A DNA stretch of 24,331 bases from Proteobacteria bacterium UBA1844 (GTDB taxonomy: Bacteria > Pseudomonadota > Gammaproteobacteria > Steroidobacterales > Woeseiaceae). The notes under the pieces are model-generated. The model worked only from the letters and a program-made list of their open reading frames with translations, did not search any database and was not told where the DNA came from. Shown here piece by piece: positions 1 to 8,039 of the stretch. A program made the translations under genes and the position numbers. The DNA lies in NCBI GenBank assembly GCA_002338615.1, contig DDIS01000035.1:1-24331 (forward strand). The letters are read 5' to 3'. Within the stretch, counting starts at the first letter, position 1. Each line of letters begins with the position of its first letter.

Positions 1-246
1 CCCCCGCCAGCGATGTACGAGCGCGCGGCGGAGGCGCAGCAAAGCTGGCACACGCCGCAACGGTTCGATGAGGCCCATTACCGCCAGCACCTCGGCATCG
101 GCGATTGCGTGGCAGCCGGCACGCTTCATTTCGGGCCCGGCAACACCCTCGAACGTTGCGCCGGGTACGCGCTCGGCAAGCGCTTGAATGAGCCCTGCGC
201 CCAACAGGTCGCCAGACGCCTCACCGGCAACCAGTGCAAACTTCAC
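1..246 (-). CDS. lpxB: Lipid-A-disaccharide synthase, N-terminal part (cut by window edge)
   Basis: LpxB is the GT19 glycosyltransferase that joins UDP-2,3-diacylglucosamine and lipid X to form the lipid A disaccharide at the inner membrane. Only the first 82 codons are in the window. They read KFALVAGEASGDLLGAGLI near the start, which includes the GEASGD signature of the family N-terminus, followed by a VAGPEMKRAGC segment and an AVMGLIEPLRR segment typical of LpxB. The start is a GTG at 244-246. It is the only possible one because the codon two upstream is the in-frame TAG that ends lpxA, leaving 3 bases between the genes. Translation is therefore probably coupled to lpxA. The gene runs off the left edge and is not visibly damaged. 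Confidence 0.93.
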   Translation of the reverse strand, partial: MKFALVAGEASGDLLGAGLIQALAERVPGATFEGVAGPEMKRAGCHAIADAEVLAVMGLIEPLRRVPALLRLRRALVHRWRG

Positions 247-249
247 CTG

Positions 250-1023
250 CTACCGAACGACGCCACGTTCGGATAAACGCAATGACGTCAGCAAAGGTTC
301 GAGTTCGGGCTGGCTGTCCACGAGGCCCGCGATTTCTTCAATTGCATCGACGAGCTTCTTTCCTTGCCGGTACACGATGCGATAGCCGTTCTTGATATTT
401 CGAATCTGCTCCGCACTGAATCCGCGTCGCTTGAGGCCCTCGCTATTGATTCCTTTGGCAACCGCCGGCTGGCCAGAGACCATCGTAAAGGCCGGCACGT
501 CCTGGTTGACACCAGCGTACATGCCAAGAAATGCGTGCGGCCCGACCCTGCAAAACTGGTGCGCGCCGGAAAAGCCGGCGAAAATCGCCCAGTCGCCGAC
601 GTGTACATGGCCAGCGAGCGTCGTATTGTTTGCCATGATGCAGTTGTTGCCGATCACACAATCGTGCGCAATGTGCACGTAGGCCATGATCCAGTTGTCG
701 TCCCCAAGTAACGTTTCCTGCCGATCCTGGCTGGTACCACGACTGATGCTGCAATACTCGCGAATCGTGTTGCGCTCGCCTATGACGAGCCGGGTGAGTT
801 CACCGGCGTACTTCTTGTCCTGCGGGTCGTCACCAATCGAGGCGAACTGGTAGATCCGGTTGTCCTTGCCGATACTCGTCGGCCCGTTGATCACAACATG
901 GCTGGCGACTCTGGTACCCGACGCGATATCGACGTGGTCTCCAATCACGGAATAGGGTCCCACTACCACGTCATGCGCAATGTTTGCGCTGGCAGAAATG
1001 ATGGCTGTTGGGTGTATGCTCAT
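250..1023 (-). CDS. lpxA: UDP-N-acetylglucosamine O-acyltransferase
   Basis: LpxA catalyses the first step of lipid A synthesis in the cytoplasm, moving a 3-hydroxyacyl chain from acyl carrier protein to UDP-GlcNAc. The 257-residue product is close to the usual length of about 260. It has hexapeptide left-handed beta-helix repeats through about residue 190 and a helical C-terminus beginning EGLKRRGFS. The catalytic HIAHDC motif is at residues 117-122 with H120 as the predicted base; H139 (AGH) and H155 (AHQFC) match other conserved histidines. The hydrocarbon-ruler position, Gly173 in E. coli and Met169 in Pseudomonas aeruginosa, is Met168 here (LGMYAG), which predicts a 10-carbon acyl chain. 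The ATG overlaps the lpxD stop in an ATGA arrangement. fabZ, normally just upstream, is absent. Confidence 0.97.
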   Translation of the reverse strand: MSIHPTAIISASANIAHDVVVGPYSVIGDHVDIASGTRVASHVVINGPTSIGKDNRIYQFASIGDDPQDKKYAGELTRLVIGERNTIREYCSISRGTSQDRQETLLGDDNWIMAYVHIAHDCVIGNNCIMANNTTLAGHVHVGDWAIFAGFSGAHQFCRVGPHAFLGMYAGVNQDVPAFTMVSGQPAVAKGINSEGLKRRGFSAEQIRNIKNGYRIVYRQGKKLVDAIEEIAGLVDSQPELEPLLTSLRLSERGVVR

Positions 1024-2033
1024 GTGTCGTTTTTTTCGAGCGCCTTGACGCGCTCAAACAGGGTATCAATACGCCTGACGTTGGCCACGAGTCGATTCCA
1101 TTTTTTCGCGGGCTCACTCGGGAAACTGGATGCGTAGACGCCAGGTTTGGTGATGCTCTTGGTGATCATGCCTTTGCCACTGATAATCGCGTCATCGCAA
1201 ATAGTGATATGCCCCACGGAGCCTGATTGCCCTGCAAACAGGCAGCGCTTGCCGACGATTGCGCTGCCGGCAAAGCCGGTTTGTGCCGCTATTGCCGTGT
1301 GCGCACCAATGCGGACATTGTGTGCAAAATGGCACAGGTTGTCGATACGAACTCCCTCCTCGATGATTGTGTCGCCAAGGGTCCCGCAATCGATCGTCGT
1401 ATTGGCACCAATTTCGACATCATCGCCAATCCTGACGCCGCCGATCTGTGGCACTTTGACCCAGCCATCCTCGGACATGGCATTGCCAAAGCCGTCGGAA
1501 CCGAGTACCGCACCGGGATGAATCAGGCAGCGTTGACCGATTGCGACTGCCCGCACCAGAGTCACGTTTGCCAGCAAGCGGCTGTGATCGCCAAGCCTGC
1601 ACGCAGGACCGACCACCGCTCCAGGGCCGACGTACGCGTGTTCACCAATTACGGCGCGTTCGCCAATATATGCTCCGGCGCTGATCTCGGCCGTTGGCGT
1701 AACGTGTGCCGTCTCATGAACGACAGCTGCCGCATGAATTCCCGGGCTGACCGGCGGTGGCGGGTGCAACTCCTGGGCAATTCGCGCAAAGGTCGCGTAC
1801 GGGTTGTCAGCGAGTAACGCCGCGCACGGGGCATGTTGCGCGTCTTCGGCACGCAGGACCACCGCGCTCGCACGAGTTGCCTTGAGCTGCGGCGTGAGCT
1901 TCGGGTTTGCGAGAAAACTTAATTTGCCCGGAATTGCCTCAGTCAGTGAGGAAACACCATCAATGGCGGTATCCGGATCGCCGTCCAGATCGCAGCCATA
2001 CCGGATAGCCAGTTCACCGAGGCTGATCCGCAT
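1020..2033 (-). CDS. lpxD: UDP-3-O-(3-hydroxyacyl)glucosamine N-acyltransferase
   Basis: LpxD adds the N-linked 3-hydroxyacyl chain to UDP-3-O-acylglucosamine, the third step of lipid A synthesis. The 337-residue product starts MRISLGELA, the standard family start. The reading frame is open for 50 codons further upstream, but that extension lies inside skp and is rejected. Residues 1-95 form the N-terminal uridine-binding domain, followed by hexapeptide repeats from about 100 to 290 and a C-terminal helix. Recognisable segments are PGAVLGSDGFG (173-183), PQIGGVRIGDDVEIGANTT (195-213) and the catalytic HFAHNVRIG with H238. The last four bases overlap lpxA, and the start is 7 bases after the skp stop, so all three are co-transcribed. 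Partner acyl-ACPs normally come from the same pool used by LpxA. Confidence 0.97.
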   Translation of the reverse strand: MRISLGELAIRYGCDLDGDPDTAIDGVSSLTEAIPGKLSFLANPKLTPQLKATRASAVVLRAEDAQHAPCAALLADNPYATFARIAQELHPPPPVSPGIHAAAVVHETAHVTPTAEISAGAYIGERAVIGEHAYVGPGAVVGPACRLGDHSRLLANVTLVRAVAIGQRCLIHPGAVLGSDGFGNAMSEDGWVKVPQIGGVRIGDDVEIGANTTIDCGTLGDTIIEEGVRIDNLCHFAHNVRIGAHTAIAAQTGFAGSAIVGKRCLFAGQSGSVGHITICDDAIISGKGMITKSITKPGVYASSFPSEPAKKWNRLVANVRRIDTLFERVKALEKNDT

Positions 2034-2040
2034 GGAACGC

Positions 2041-2580
2041 TCAGGGCTTGGTGTTGGCAGTGTAGTTGCTTTCGATCGTGCGCAACACTTCTTCCGTGAT
2101 GTTGACCGCCTTGCTCGCGAACAGCACGCCGTCACCAACAACAAGGTCGTACCCCTGCTCTTGTGCATAGCCCTGTACTTCAACCAGCAAAGATCGCTGC
2201 AACTTGCCCAGTTCTTCGTTCTGACGCAGGTTCAGATCTTCCTGGAATTCGTTTTGCATGCGTTGTACGTCACGTTGTAAATCCCGCAGTTTCTTTTCGG
2301 CGTTACGACGTTCGGTCTCACCCATCACCGCGGCATCAGTTTTCAGTTTGGCCGTCAGGTCTTCGAGTTCCTTGGCGCTGGCTGTAAATTCACGCTGGCG
2401 CGGTGCAAACTCTTCCTGCAAAGCGTCCATGGCCGCTTTCGTTTGCGGTGCACGATCCATCAGCAGTGGCACATTTACTACGCCAATTTTCAAATCCTGT
2501 GCTGTCGCTGGAAGCGCCAACGCGCATACCAATGTGAGACTCAATGCGGCTGTCGCCAGACTTTGCTTTACAAAATTCAT
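2041..2580 (-). CDS. skp: Periplasmic outer-membrane-protein chaperone Skp/OmpH
   Basis: Skp is a trimeric periplasmic chaperone that holds unfolded beta-barrel proteins on the way to the BAM complex. The 179-residue product has a signal peptide (residues 1-27, cleavage predicted after PATA), then the family start KIGVVNVPLLMDRAP, a long charged coiled-coil region (about residues 50-130, with runs such as ERRNAEKKLRDLQRD) that forms the tentacles, and a C-terminal segment GYDLVVGDGVLFASKAVNIT returning to the trimer core. The ATG at 2578-2580 is chosen because it places the signal peptide at the N-terminus; 30 further upstream codons are open but overlap the end of bamA. It sits 13 bases after the bamA stop, the normal order of these genes. 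Confidence 0.94.
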   Translation of the reverse strand: MNFVKQSLATAALSLTLVCALALPATAQDLKIGVVNVPLLMDRAPQTKAAMDALQEEFAPRQREFTASAKELEDLTAKLKTDAAVMGETERRNAEKKLRDLQRDVQRMQNEFQEDLNLRQNEELGKLQRSLLVEVQGYAQEQGYDLVVGDGVLFASKAVNITEEVLRTIESNYTANTKP

Positions 2581-2593
2581 AAATATCCAATCC

Positions 2594-5020
2594 TTAAAAC
2601 GCTTGTCCAATCGAAAACTGGAATCGTTCCAGTTCGTCTCCGTAATACACATCGTTGCCATCGTAGGCATTCAGCGGGAATGCGTAGCTGAAACGAAACA
2701 GCCCCAGCGGCGCAAGCCATTCCACGCCGATTCCCACAGACGTTCTCAACTCGTTAAAGGCCGGTTTGTATTCGAGCGGGCCGCCAAGCTTGTCCGTAAA
2801 CTTAACCTCGCCGGTGTTAAATACATTGCCCACATCATAGAACAAGGTGGCTCGTGCCTGACTTGCCCACTTAGCCGGCAGCGGGAGTATAAGCTCTACC
2901 TGACCCGCAACCAACACATTGCCGCCATAGGGGTTACCAAAGCTGTCACGCGGACCCAGGTAAGATTCCCGGTAACCGCGTACCGACTGGGGTCCGCCGC
3001 CGAAGTACTGCTTGTAAGGCGGCAGGGCCGTCGTCTCGCCCAGCGCCTCGCCGATCCCGGCTTCGGCATTGAAGCGCACTACCCATTTGTTGGTGATCGG
3101 CAGGTATTTAGTAAAGTTGTAGCGCGCTGTGTAGTACTCCACATCGCCGCCCGGCACCGACAAGCCGAGGAACACCTGCTGACGCATGCCGCGCGTGGCG
3201 AACAATGCCCGGTTACGGCTGTCATAGCTCCAGCCCGCCAGCAGCTCAAAGGTATCAAACTCAGTGCCGAAAAATACAATACCGTTGCCTAGATTCTGCA
3301 GGAACGGATTACCGTTGTTGCGCACCCAGTCCTGCGCCTGCTGCGTGCTGGATGTCGATGACAACAGCTCCGCGTGCTGATACGCGAGCCCCCAACTAAT
3401 CGACTGGTATTCGGTGATCGGGTAACCGTAGTCCAGCGAGGCTCCCATAGTGGTGGTCGAAAAGTCCGATGATGCAGACGTGAACTGGGTGATGTCCCGG
3501 AAGTTCAATGAAATGGTACGGCGCACACCATCGATGGTTCGATACGGATCGGTGTGCGACAAACTGTACAACTTGGAGTATTTCCCTGAATTCAACTCGA
3601 GAGCCACCCGGTTGCCGGTGCCAAGAAAGTTTGTATGCACGATACTGCCGTTCAGCAACAGCTTCTGTGACTCCGAATAACCGATGCCACCGGAAAACTG
3701 ACCCGGCATCCGGTACTCAAGATCGAAATTGACATCGACCAGATCGGGGCTGCCGCTCACAGGTGCGTTCGCCACTTCCACCTTTTCGACATACGGCAAG
3801 CGCTGTAGCAGGACCTTTGAACGATCGATCAGCAAGTTCGACAAATAGGCTCCTTCCATTTGCCGTATTTCACGGCGAAGAACCTCGTCTTCGACCTGGC
3901 TGAGACCGTGAAAGTTGATGCGACGCACATAGACGCGATTTTTGGGATTGACGAAGAAGGTTACTTCTGCGGTTTTTGCTTCCTTATCCAGTTCCCAGAC
4001 AGGCTCAACCTCGGCGTTCGCATAGCCTTCTTCACCAAGGCGCATCGACATATAGTCGCTGCTTTGCGTCAGCAGGGCCTGGTTAAATATCGATCCCGGT
4101 CGTGCCACGATCAGGCCACGCAGGTAGGCCTCTGGCACCACCATTTCGCCGACCAGTTTTACGTCCGTCACGGTATATTGATCGCCCTCTTCGATAGCGA
4201 TTGTGACGAACATGTCTTTCTTGTTCGGTGAAATAGCCACTTGCGTGGATTCGACGCGAAAATCGGCGTAGCCGCGATTCATGTAGAACGAGCGCAAGGT
4301 TTCGAGATCGCCTTCGAGGCTTTCCTTGGCGTAGCGGTCGTCCTGCCGAATCCACGACAGCCAGTTGGCCGTGTCCAGCTTGAAGTCTGCGCGAATTTCT
4401 TTTTCAGAAAACGACTTGTTGCCGACAATGTTGACCTGTCGAATCTTTGCGCGATCTCCCTCTTTCACATCAATCTTGATGCGCACCGTATTGTTTGGCC
4501 GGTCGACAACTTCGGTCTTGATCCCAACGCCGTATTTACCTCGATCGTAATATTGTTCGCGCAGGAACATTTCAACATTATCGAGCACCGAGCGGTCAAA
4601 CGTACGGCCTTTCGCGAGTCCGACGCCGCGCAGCGATTCCATCAGGTCCTCGGTCTTGATGTCCTTGTTACCTTCGATTTCAAAACTTTCGATCGACGGC
4701 CGCTCACGCACGGCTATCACGAGCGTATCGCCGTCCCGGCGCATTTCGATATCATCGAAAAGGCCCTGGTCATACAGCGATTTGATAGCCTCCTGGATGC
4801 GTACCCGATCCACGTTGTCGCCGATATTGATTGGCAGATAATTAAAAACCGTACCTTCAGAGATACGTTGCAACCCCTCCACCCGCATATCGCGTACGAC
4901 AAACGAGGCGTCCGTTGCGGCAAAAGCCGGCATCAGCATGAAGCACAGGGTGAGACCTGCGATAAATCCGGCCATTGGGCATCGCAACCGGTCGTTCCAC
5001 GGGTAATGCGTTTCGCTCAT
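2594..5020 (-). CDS. bamA: Outer membrane protein assembly factor BamA
   Basis: BamA is the Omp85-family core of the BAM complex that inserts beta-barrel proteins into the outer membrane. The 808-residue length equals the family norm. A signal peptide ends near PAFA (about residue 34), followed by five POTRA domains to about residue 430; the first opens FVVRDMRVEGLQRISEG. A 16-strand barrel follows, containing the loop-6 motif GPQSVRGYRES (near residue 680). The last residue is Phe, giving the aromatic C-terminal beta-signal expected of an outer-membrane barrel. The ATG at 5018-5020 has a GGAA-type ribosome site and lies 10 bases after the rseP stop; an ATG 15 codons in (4975) is a less likely alternative. 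Position between rseP and skp is standard. Confidence 0.97.
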   Translation of the reverse strand: MSETHYPWNDRLRCPMAGFIAGLTLCFMLMPAFAATDASFVVRDMRVEGLQRISEGTVFNYLPINIGDNVDRVRIQEAIKSLYDQGLFDDIEMRRDGDTLVIAVRERPSIESFEIEGNKDIKTEDLMESLRGVGLAKGRTFDRSVLDNVEMFLREQYYDRGKYGVGIKTEVVDRPNNTVRIKIDVKEGDRAKIRQVNIVGNKSFSEKEIRADFKLDTANWLSWIRQDDRYAKESLEGDLETLRSFYMNRGYADFRVESTQVAISPNKKDMFVTIAIEEGDQYTVTDVKLVGEMVVPEAYLRGLIVARPGSIFNQALLTQSSDYMSMRLGEEGYANAEVEPVWELDKEAKTAEVTFFVNPKNRVYVRRINFHGLSQVEDEVLRREIRQMEGAYLSNLLIDRSKVLLQRLPYVEKVEVANAPVSGSPDLVDVNFDLEYRMPGQFSGGIGYSESQKLLLNGSIVHTNFLGTGNRVALELNSGKYSKLYSLSHTDPYRTIDGVRRTISLNFRDITQFTSASSDFSTTTMGASLDYGYPITEYQSISWGLAYQHAELLSSTSSTQQAQDWVRNNGNPFLQNLGNGIVFFGTEFDTFELLAGWSYDSRNRALFATRGMRQQVFLGLSVPGGDVEYYTARYNFTKYLPITNKWVVRFNAEAGIGEALGETTALPPYKQYFGGGPQSVRGYRESYLGPRDSFGNPYGGNVLVAGQVELILPLPAKWASQARATLFYDVGNVFNTGEVKFTDKLGGPLEYKPAFNELRTSVGIGVEWLAPLGLFRFSYAFPLNAYDGNDVYYGDELERFQFSIGQAF

Positions 5021-5030
5021 TGCTGTTCCG

Positions 5031-6386
5031 TCAACTCAAGATGCGGGCAATATCATTATAAAAGGCGAAACTCATCAACAAGAGCAACGCGAAAATGCCA
5101 ACCTGCTGTCCGAGGATCTGGGCACGCTCTGACATCGGACTGCCTTTGAAAAGCTCCACGAGCTGGTAGACGATTTGACCACCATCAAGTACCGGCAGCG
5201 GCAGCAGGTTGAGCACGCCCAGGCTGATACTGACGATCGCCAGAAATCCCAGGAAGTTGCTAATGCCGGCCTGCGCCGACGCGCCCGCGAACTGCGCGAT
5301 ATTAATTGGCCCGCTGATATTCTTGATCGAGACATCGCCCGTCACCATACGGCCCAGCATGCGCAAGGTAAACACCGCCGATTGCCACATTCGCTCTGTT
5401 GCCCGGCCAATGGATTCGATCGCACCGTACTTGCGCAAATAAAAATAGTCCCGTGTGTTTTGCTCCGCACCCACGCCCAACTGACCGATGGTGCTGCCAT
5501 CCTGCTCAACACTGCCAATTATAACGTCGAGGCGCTGTCGTTCCGTTCCCCGGTCTATTTCGATCGACACGTCCTTGCCTGGGCGCGCAGCGACGAGGTC
5601 GCGGAGCTCCGCGAAGTTCCTTATCGACACGCCATCGACACTGACGATGCGATCCCCCTTTTCTATGCCGGCCAGTTTCGCGGCGCCGTCGGGGGTTACT
5701 TCACCAACCACCGCGGGTGGTTGCCACGGGTCAAATCCCAGGCCCTCGAACAGCATGCCCGGTTCCGTCAATCGGCCGGCCTCGCCCGCGACGTTAATCT
5801 CTGCGCTGCGCTGGCCGCCATCCGTGTCAAGAAGGCGCAGCGAAACCCGGCCGTCGCTGACAATCCCGTCCAGCATCGCAACCAGCGCCGATTCCCAGTC
5901 CTCTGTTTCGACATCGCCAACCGCTATAATTCGATCGCCCTGTTCCAGGCCGGCCTGTGCCGCGACAGAACCCGGCTCTACGTCGCCTATGGCCGGGCGC
6001 ATCGTTGGTACGCCGTAAACAAACAGTGCCCAGTAGGCCAGAATCGCGAATAGAAAATTAAACAGGGGACCGGCAAGCAGCACCAGGATACGCGCCGGAA
6101 TGGGCCGCTGGTTGAACGCGCGCCCCACGTCGCGGGGCGCAACGGGTCCTTCGCGCGCATCGAGAAAGCGCACGTAACCGCCAAGCGGGATCGCCGATAT
6201 ACAGTACTCAGTCCGATCCTCGCCGGCGCCCACACGAGTCCAGATAGGCTTGCCAAAGCCAATGGAAAATCGCAACACCTTCATACCGGACCAACGACCG
6301 ACGATGTAGTGCCCGTATTCGTGTACTGCGACCAGGATGCTGATCGCCACGATAAAGGCCAGCAGGCTGTTGACTGCATCAAACAT
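5031..6386 (-). CDS. rseP: Site-2 intramembrane metalloprotease RseP
   Basis: RseP is the inner-membrane zinc protease that cleaves the anti-sigma factor RseA within the membrane after DegS, freeing sigma-E during envelope stress, and also clears remnant signal peptides. The 451-residue product matches the family length. The zinc motif HEYGH is at residues 22-26 in the first transmembrane segment. Two PDZ domains occupy roughly residues 120-310. The second metal-binding motif NLLPLPVLDGG has its Asp at residue 401, followed by the last transmembrane segments. Its own substrate pathway regulates the downstream gene bamA in other gammaproteobacteria, so the grouping is functional. The gene follows cdsA after a 124-bp gap where dxr is found in relatives such as Pseudomonas. 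Confidence 0.97.
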   Translation of the reverse strand: MFDAVNSLLAFIVAISILVAVHEYGHYIVGRWSGMKVLRFSIGFGKPIWTRVGAGEDRTEYCISAIPLGGYVRFLDAREGPVAPRDVGRAFNQRPIPARILVLLAGPLFNFLFAILAYWALFVYGVPTMRPAIGDVEPGSVAAQAGLEQGDRIIAVGDVETEDWESALVAMLDGIVSDGRVSLRLLDTDGGQRSAEINVAGEAGRLTEPGMLFEGLGFDPWQPPAVVGEVTPDGAAKLAGIEKGDRIVSVDGVSIRNFAELRDLVAARPGKDVSIEIDRGTERQRLDVIIGSVEQDGSTIGQLGVGAEQNTRDYFYLRKYGAIESIGRATERMWQSAVFTLRMLGRMVTGDVSIKNISGPINIAQFAGASAQAGISNFLGFLAIVSISLGVLNLLPLPVLDGGQIVYQLVELFKGSPMSERAQILGQQVGIFALLLLMSFAFYNDIARILS

Positions 6387-6414
6387 GTTCAGACTTTATC
6401 GACCTCAATGTTTT

Positions 6415-6442
6415 GTGGACTGGTCCGGCGCGTTGCAGTTCC
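6415..6442 (-). promoter_or_regulatory. Candidate sigma-E-type promoter for rseP-bamA-skp-lpxDAB
   Basis: On the minus strand the gap upstream of rseP contains GGAACTG (6436-6442), a 15-base spacer, then GTCCAC (6415-6420). The sigma-E consensus is GGAACTT with a 15-16 base spacer and GTCTAA, so the -35 matches at six of seven and the -10 at four of six positions. The predicted transcript start is about 23 bases before the rseP ATG. The genes downstream (rseP, bamA, skp, lpx) are classic sigma-E targets in E. coli. This is a motif match only; the weak -10 keeps confidence low. Confidence 0.35.
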
Positions 6443-6510
6443 CGGCCTGAACGCAAGTATCGTGGCGGCCCCGCCATGAACCGTACCTGAATATGTAAGT
6501 CCACGCTTGT

Positions 6511-7296
6511 TCACGCAAGGCCTACCCAACGCATACCCAGCGCAAATACGGGCGCCGCGGCGGCCACACTGTCTATCCTGTCGAGCACGCCGCCGTGCCC
6601 GGGAAACAGTGCACCACTGTCTTTGAGGCCCGCTGTGCGCTTGAACATACTGACCGTAAGATCACCAATAATGGAGACTGCCGCAACTCCCAGGCAGAAC
6701 GGAAGCAACACCAGCAGGTTCGAATCGACCCAAAAACTGCGGCCTACGATGAGTGCCGCTACCAATAGCAAACCACCCAGGACGCCCTCCCAGGTTTTCC
6801 CCGGGCTGATCGCAGGCGCCAGTTTGTGGCGCCCGAAGCGTTTGCCAAAAAAATACGCGCCGATGTCGGCAGACCACACGATGATGAGCGCAAATAGCAA
6901 TAAGGTCGGACTGACGCGGTACAACAGGACGAGCGCTGCGTACAGCGGTACCAGGACCAGGATTCCGCACAGCCAGCGGCCGACCAGCGGAATGCGGGTC
7001 GGGAACACGAATGTCCACACAAGTGCCAGCAGCCACCACAGCAGCGCTGTCTGCAATAAGGGCAAGACACCCTCAGGCCACAGTAGTCCAAGTGCAGCCA
7101 TGCAGGCTGCAATGAGGCTCACATAGACGATACGAATTAGTCCTGACGGCTTACCGAGAAATGCCGACCACTCCCAGGCGCCCGCGATAATCACCGCAGC
7201 GATTGCGAGTTCCGCCGCAATGGGCGGGAGTATGAAAAGGACAACCAGCAGCGCTGAAAACGCAATAATTGCCGTTACAATTCGTTCCCTCAGCAT
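6511..7296 (-). CDS. cdsA: Phosphatidate cytidylyltransferase (CDP-diglyceride synthase)
   Basis: CdsA makes CDP-diacylglycerol from phosphatidic acid and CTP in the inner membrane, the branch point of phospholipid synthesis. The 261-residue product has about eight hydrophobic segments. It carries the CTP-transferase motif SPGKTWEG (164-171) and the family signature running from S216 to S243, including KRTAGLKDSG and PGHGGVLDRIDS, with the metal-binding Asp residues. The ATG at 7294-7296 overlaps the end of uppS by 7 bases, indicating translational coupling. In relatives the next gene is dxr or rseP; here rseP follows after a 124-bp gap. The protein is slightly shorter at the N-terminus than some homologues, but all catalytic parts are present. 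Confidence 0.96.
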   Translation of the reverse strand: MLRERIVTAIIAFSALLVVLFILPPIAAELAIAAVIIAGAWEWSAFLGKPSGLIRIVYVSLIAACMAALGLLWPEGVLPLLQTALLWWLLALVWTFVFPTRIPLVGRWLCGILVLVPLYAALVLLYRVSPTLLLFALIIVWSADIGAYFFGKRFGRHKLAPAISPGKTWEGVLGGLLLVAALIVGRSFWVDSNLLVLLPFCLGVAAVSIIGDLTVSMFKRTAGLKDSGALFPGHGGVLDRIDSVAAAAPVFALGMRWVGLA

Positions 7297-8039
7297 TCGA
7301 CCGCCCCGAGTTGTTCGCCGGTATGCCCGTACCGCCGCTGCCGCTGAACATAGAACTCGATCGCCCTATCGAGATCCTGCTCGTCAAAGTCCGGCCACAA
7401 CGTGTCACTGAAATACAGTTCCGCATAGGCCAGGTTCCACAACAGAAAATTGCTGATTCGTTGCTCACCACCGGTGCGAATCAGAAGATCCGGGTCCGGC
7501 AACCCGCCTAGCTGCAATTCACTGCCGATGGACAGCTCGTCTATGTCCGCGGCAGCCGCTTCACCCGACGCTATTTTGCCAATGACGCGGCGCACCGCTT
7601 CCGTAATATCCCAGCGACCGCCGTATGCGATGGCGACAATCAGGTGCAGACCGTTATTGCCTCTCGTATGTGCTTCTGCCTTTTCGATCTTTCGAACGAG
7701 CCCTTTGCCAAGGCGATCGCGTTCGCCAATAAACTCTAGCCGCACATCATTACGATGCAATTCATCGACTTCTCGTTGCAGGGCGTCCACGAACAATGCC
7801 ATAAGCTTGCTCACCTCGTCCTCGGGACGGCGCCAGTTTTCGCTGCTGAAGGCGAACAACGTGAGATACTTGATGCCACGTTGTGCGGCGTACTCAATTG
7901 TTTTCCTTACTGATTTTACGCCAGCCCGGTGCCCTTTGTGACGTGGCATGCCGCGCTTTTTTGCCCAGCGCCCGTTGCCATCCATGATGACCGCAATATG
8001 AACCGGCAGGTTCGAGGCTTTCGCGTCGGTACCCGGCAC
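7290..8039 (-). CDS. uppS: Undecaprenyl diphosphate synthase (cis-prenyltransferase)
   Basis: UppS condenses eight isopentenyl diphosphates with farnesyl diphosphate to give the C55 carrier lipid for peptidoglycan and O-antigen. The 249-residue product contains the catalytic motif MDGNGRWA (D20) and the conserved RTGGEQRISNFLLWN (188-202) followed by AYAELYFSD. The start is a GTG (8037-8039) placed directly after the frr TGA with no gap; the first internal ATG is the Met of MDGNGRWA and would delete part of the active site, so GTG is taken. It overlaps cdsA by 7 bases. Because IPP supply depends on the MEP pathway in most gammaproteobacteria, the missing neighbouring dxr is notable, but uppS itself looks intact. 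Confidence 0.96.
   Translation of the reverse strand: MPGTDAKASNLPVHIAVIMDGNGRWAKKRGMPRHKGHRAGVKSVRKTIEYAAQRGIKYLTLFAFSSENWRRPEDEVSKLMALFVDALQREVDELHRNDVRLEFIGERDRLGKGLVRKIEKAEAHTRGNNGLHLIVAIAYGGRWDITEAVRRVIGKIASGEAAAADIDELSIGSELQLGGLPDPDLLIRTGGEQRISNFLLWNLAYAELYFSDTLWPDFDEQDLDRAIEFYVQRQRRYGHTGEQLGAVEC

Noticed and set aside
2034..2183. Upstream extension of lpxD by 50 codons
   Set aside because: The extra residues lie inside the skp coding region and have no LpxD similarity; the ATG at 2031-2033 gives the family start.
6388..6473. Small minus-strand frame (about 33 codons) between cdsA and rseP
   Set aside because: No similarity to Dxr or anything else recognised, no ribosome site, and it overlaps the rseP start.
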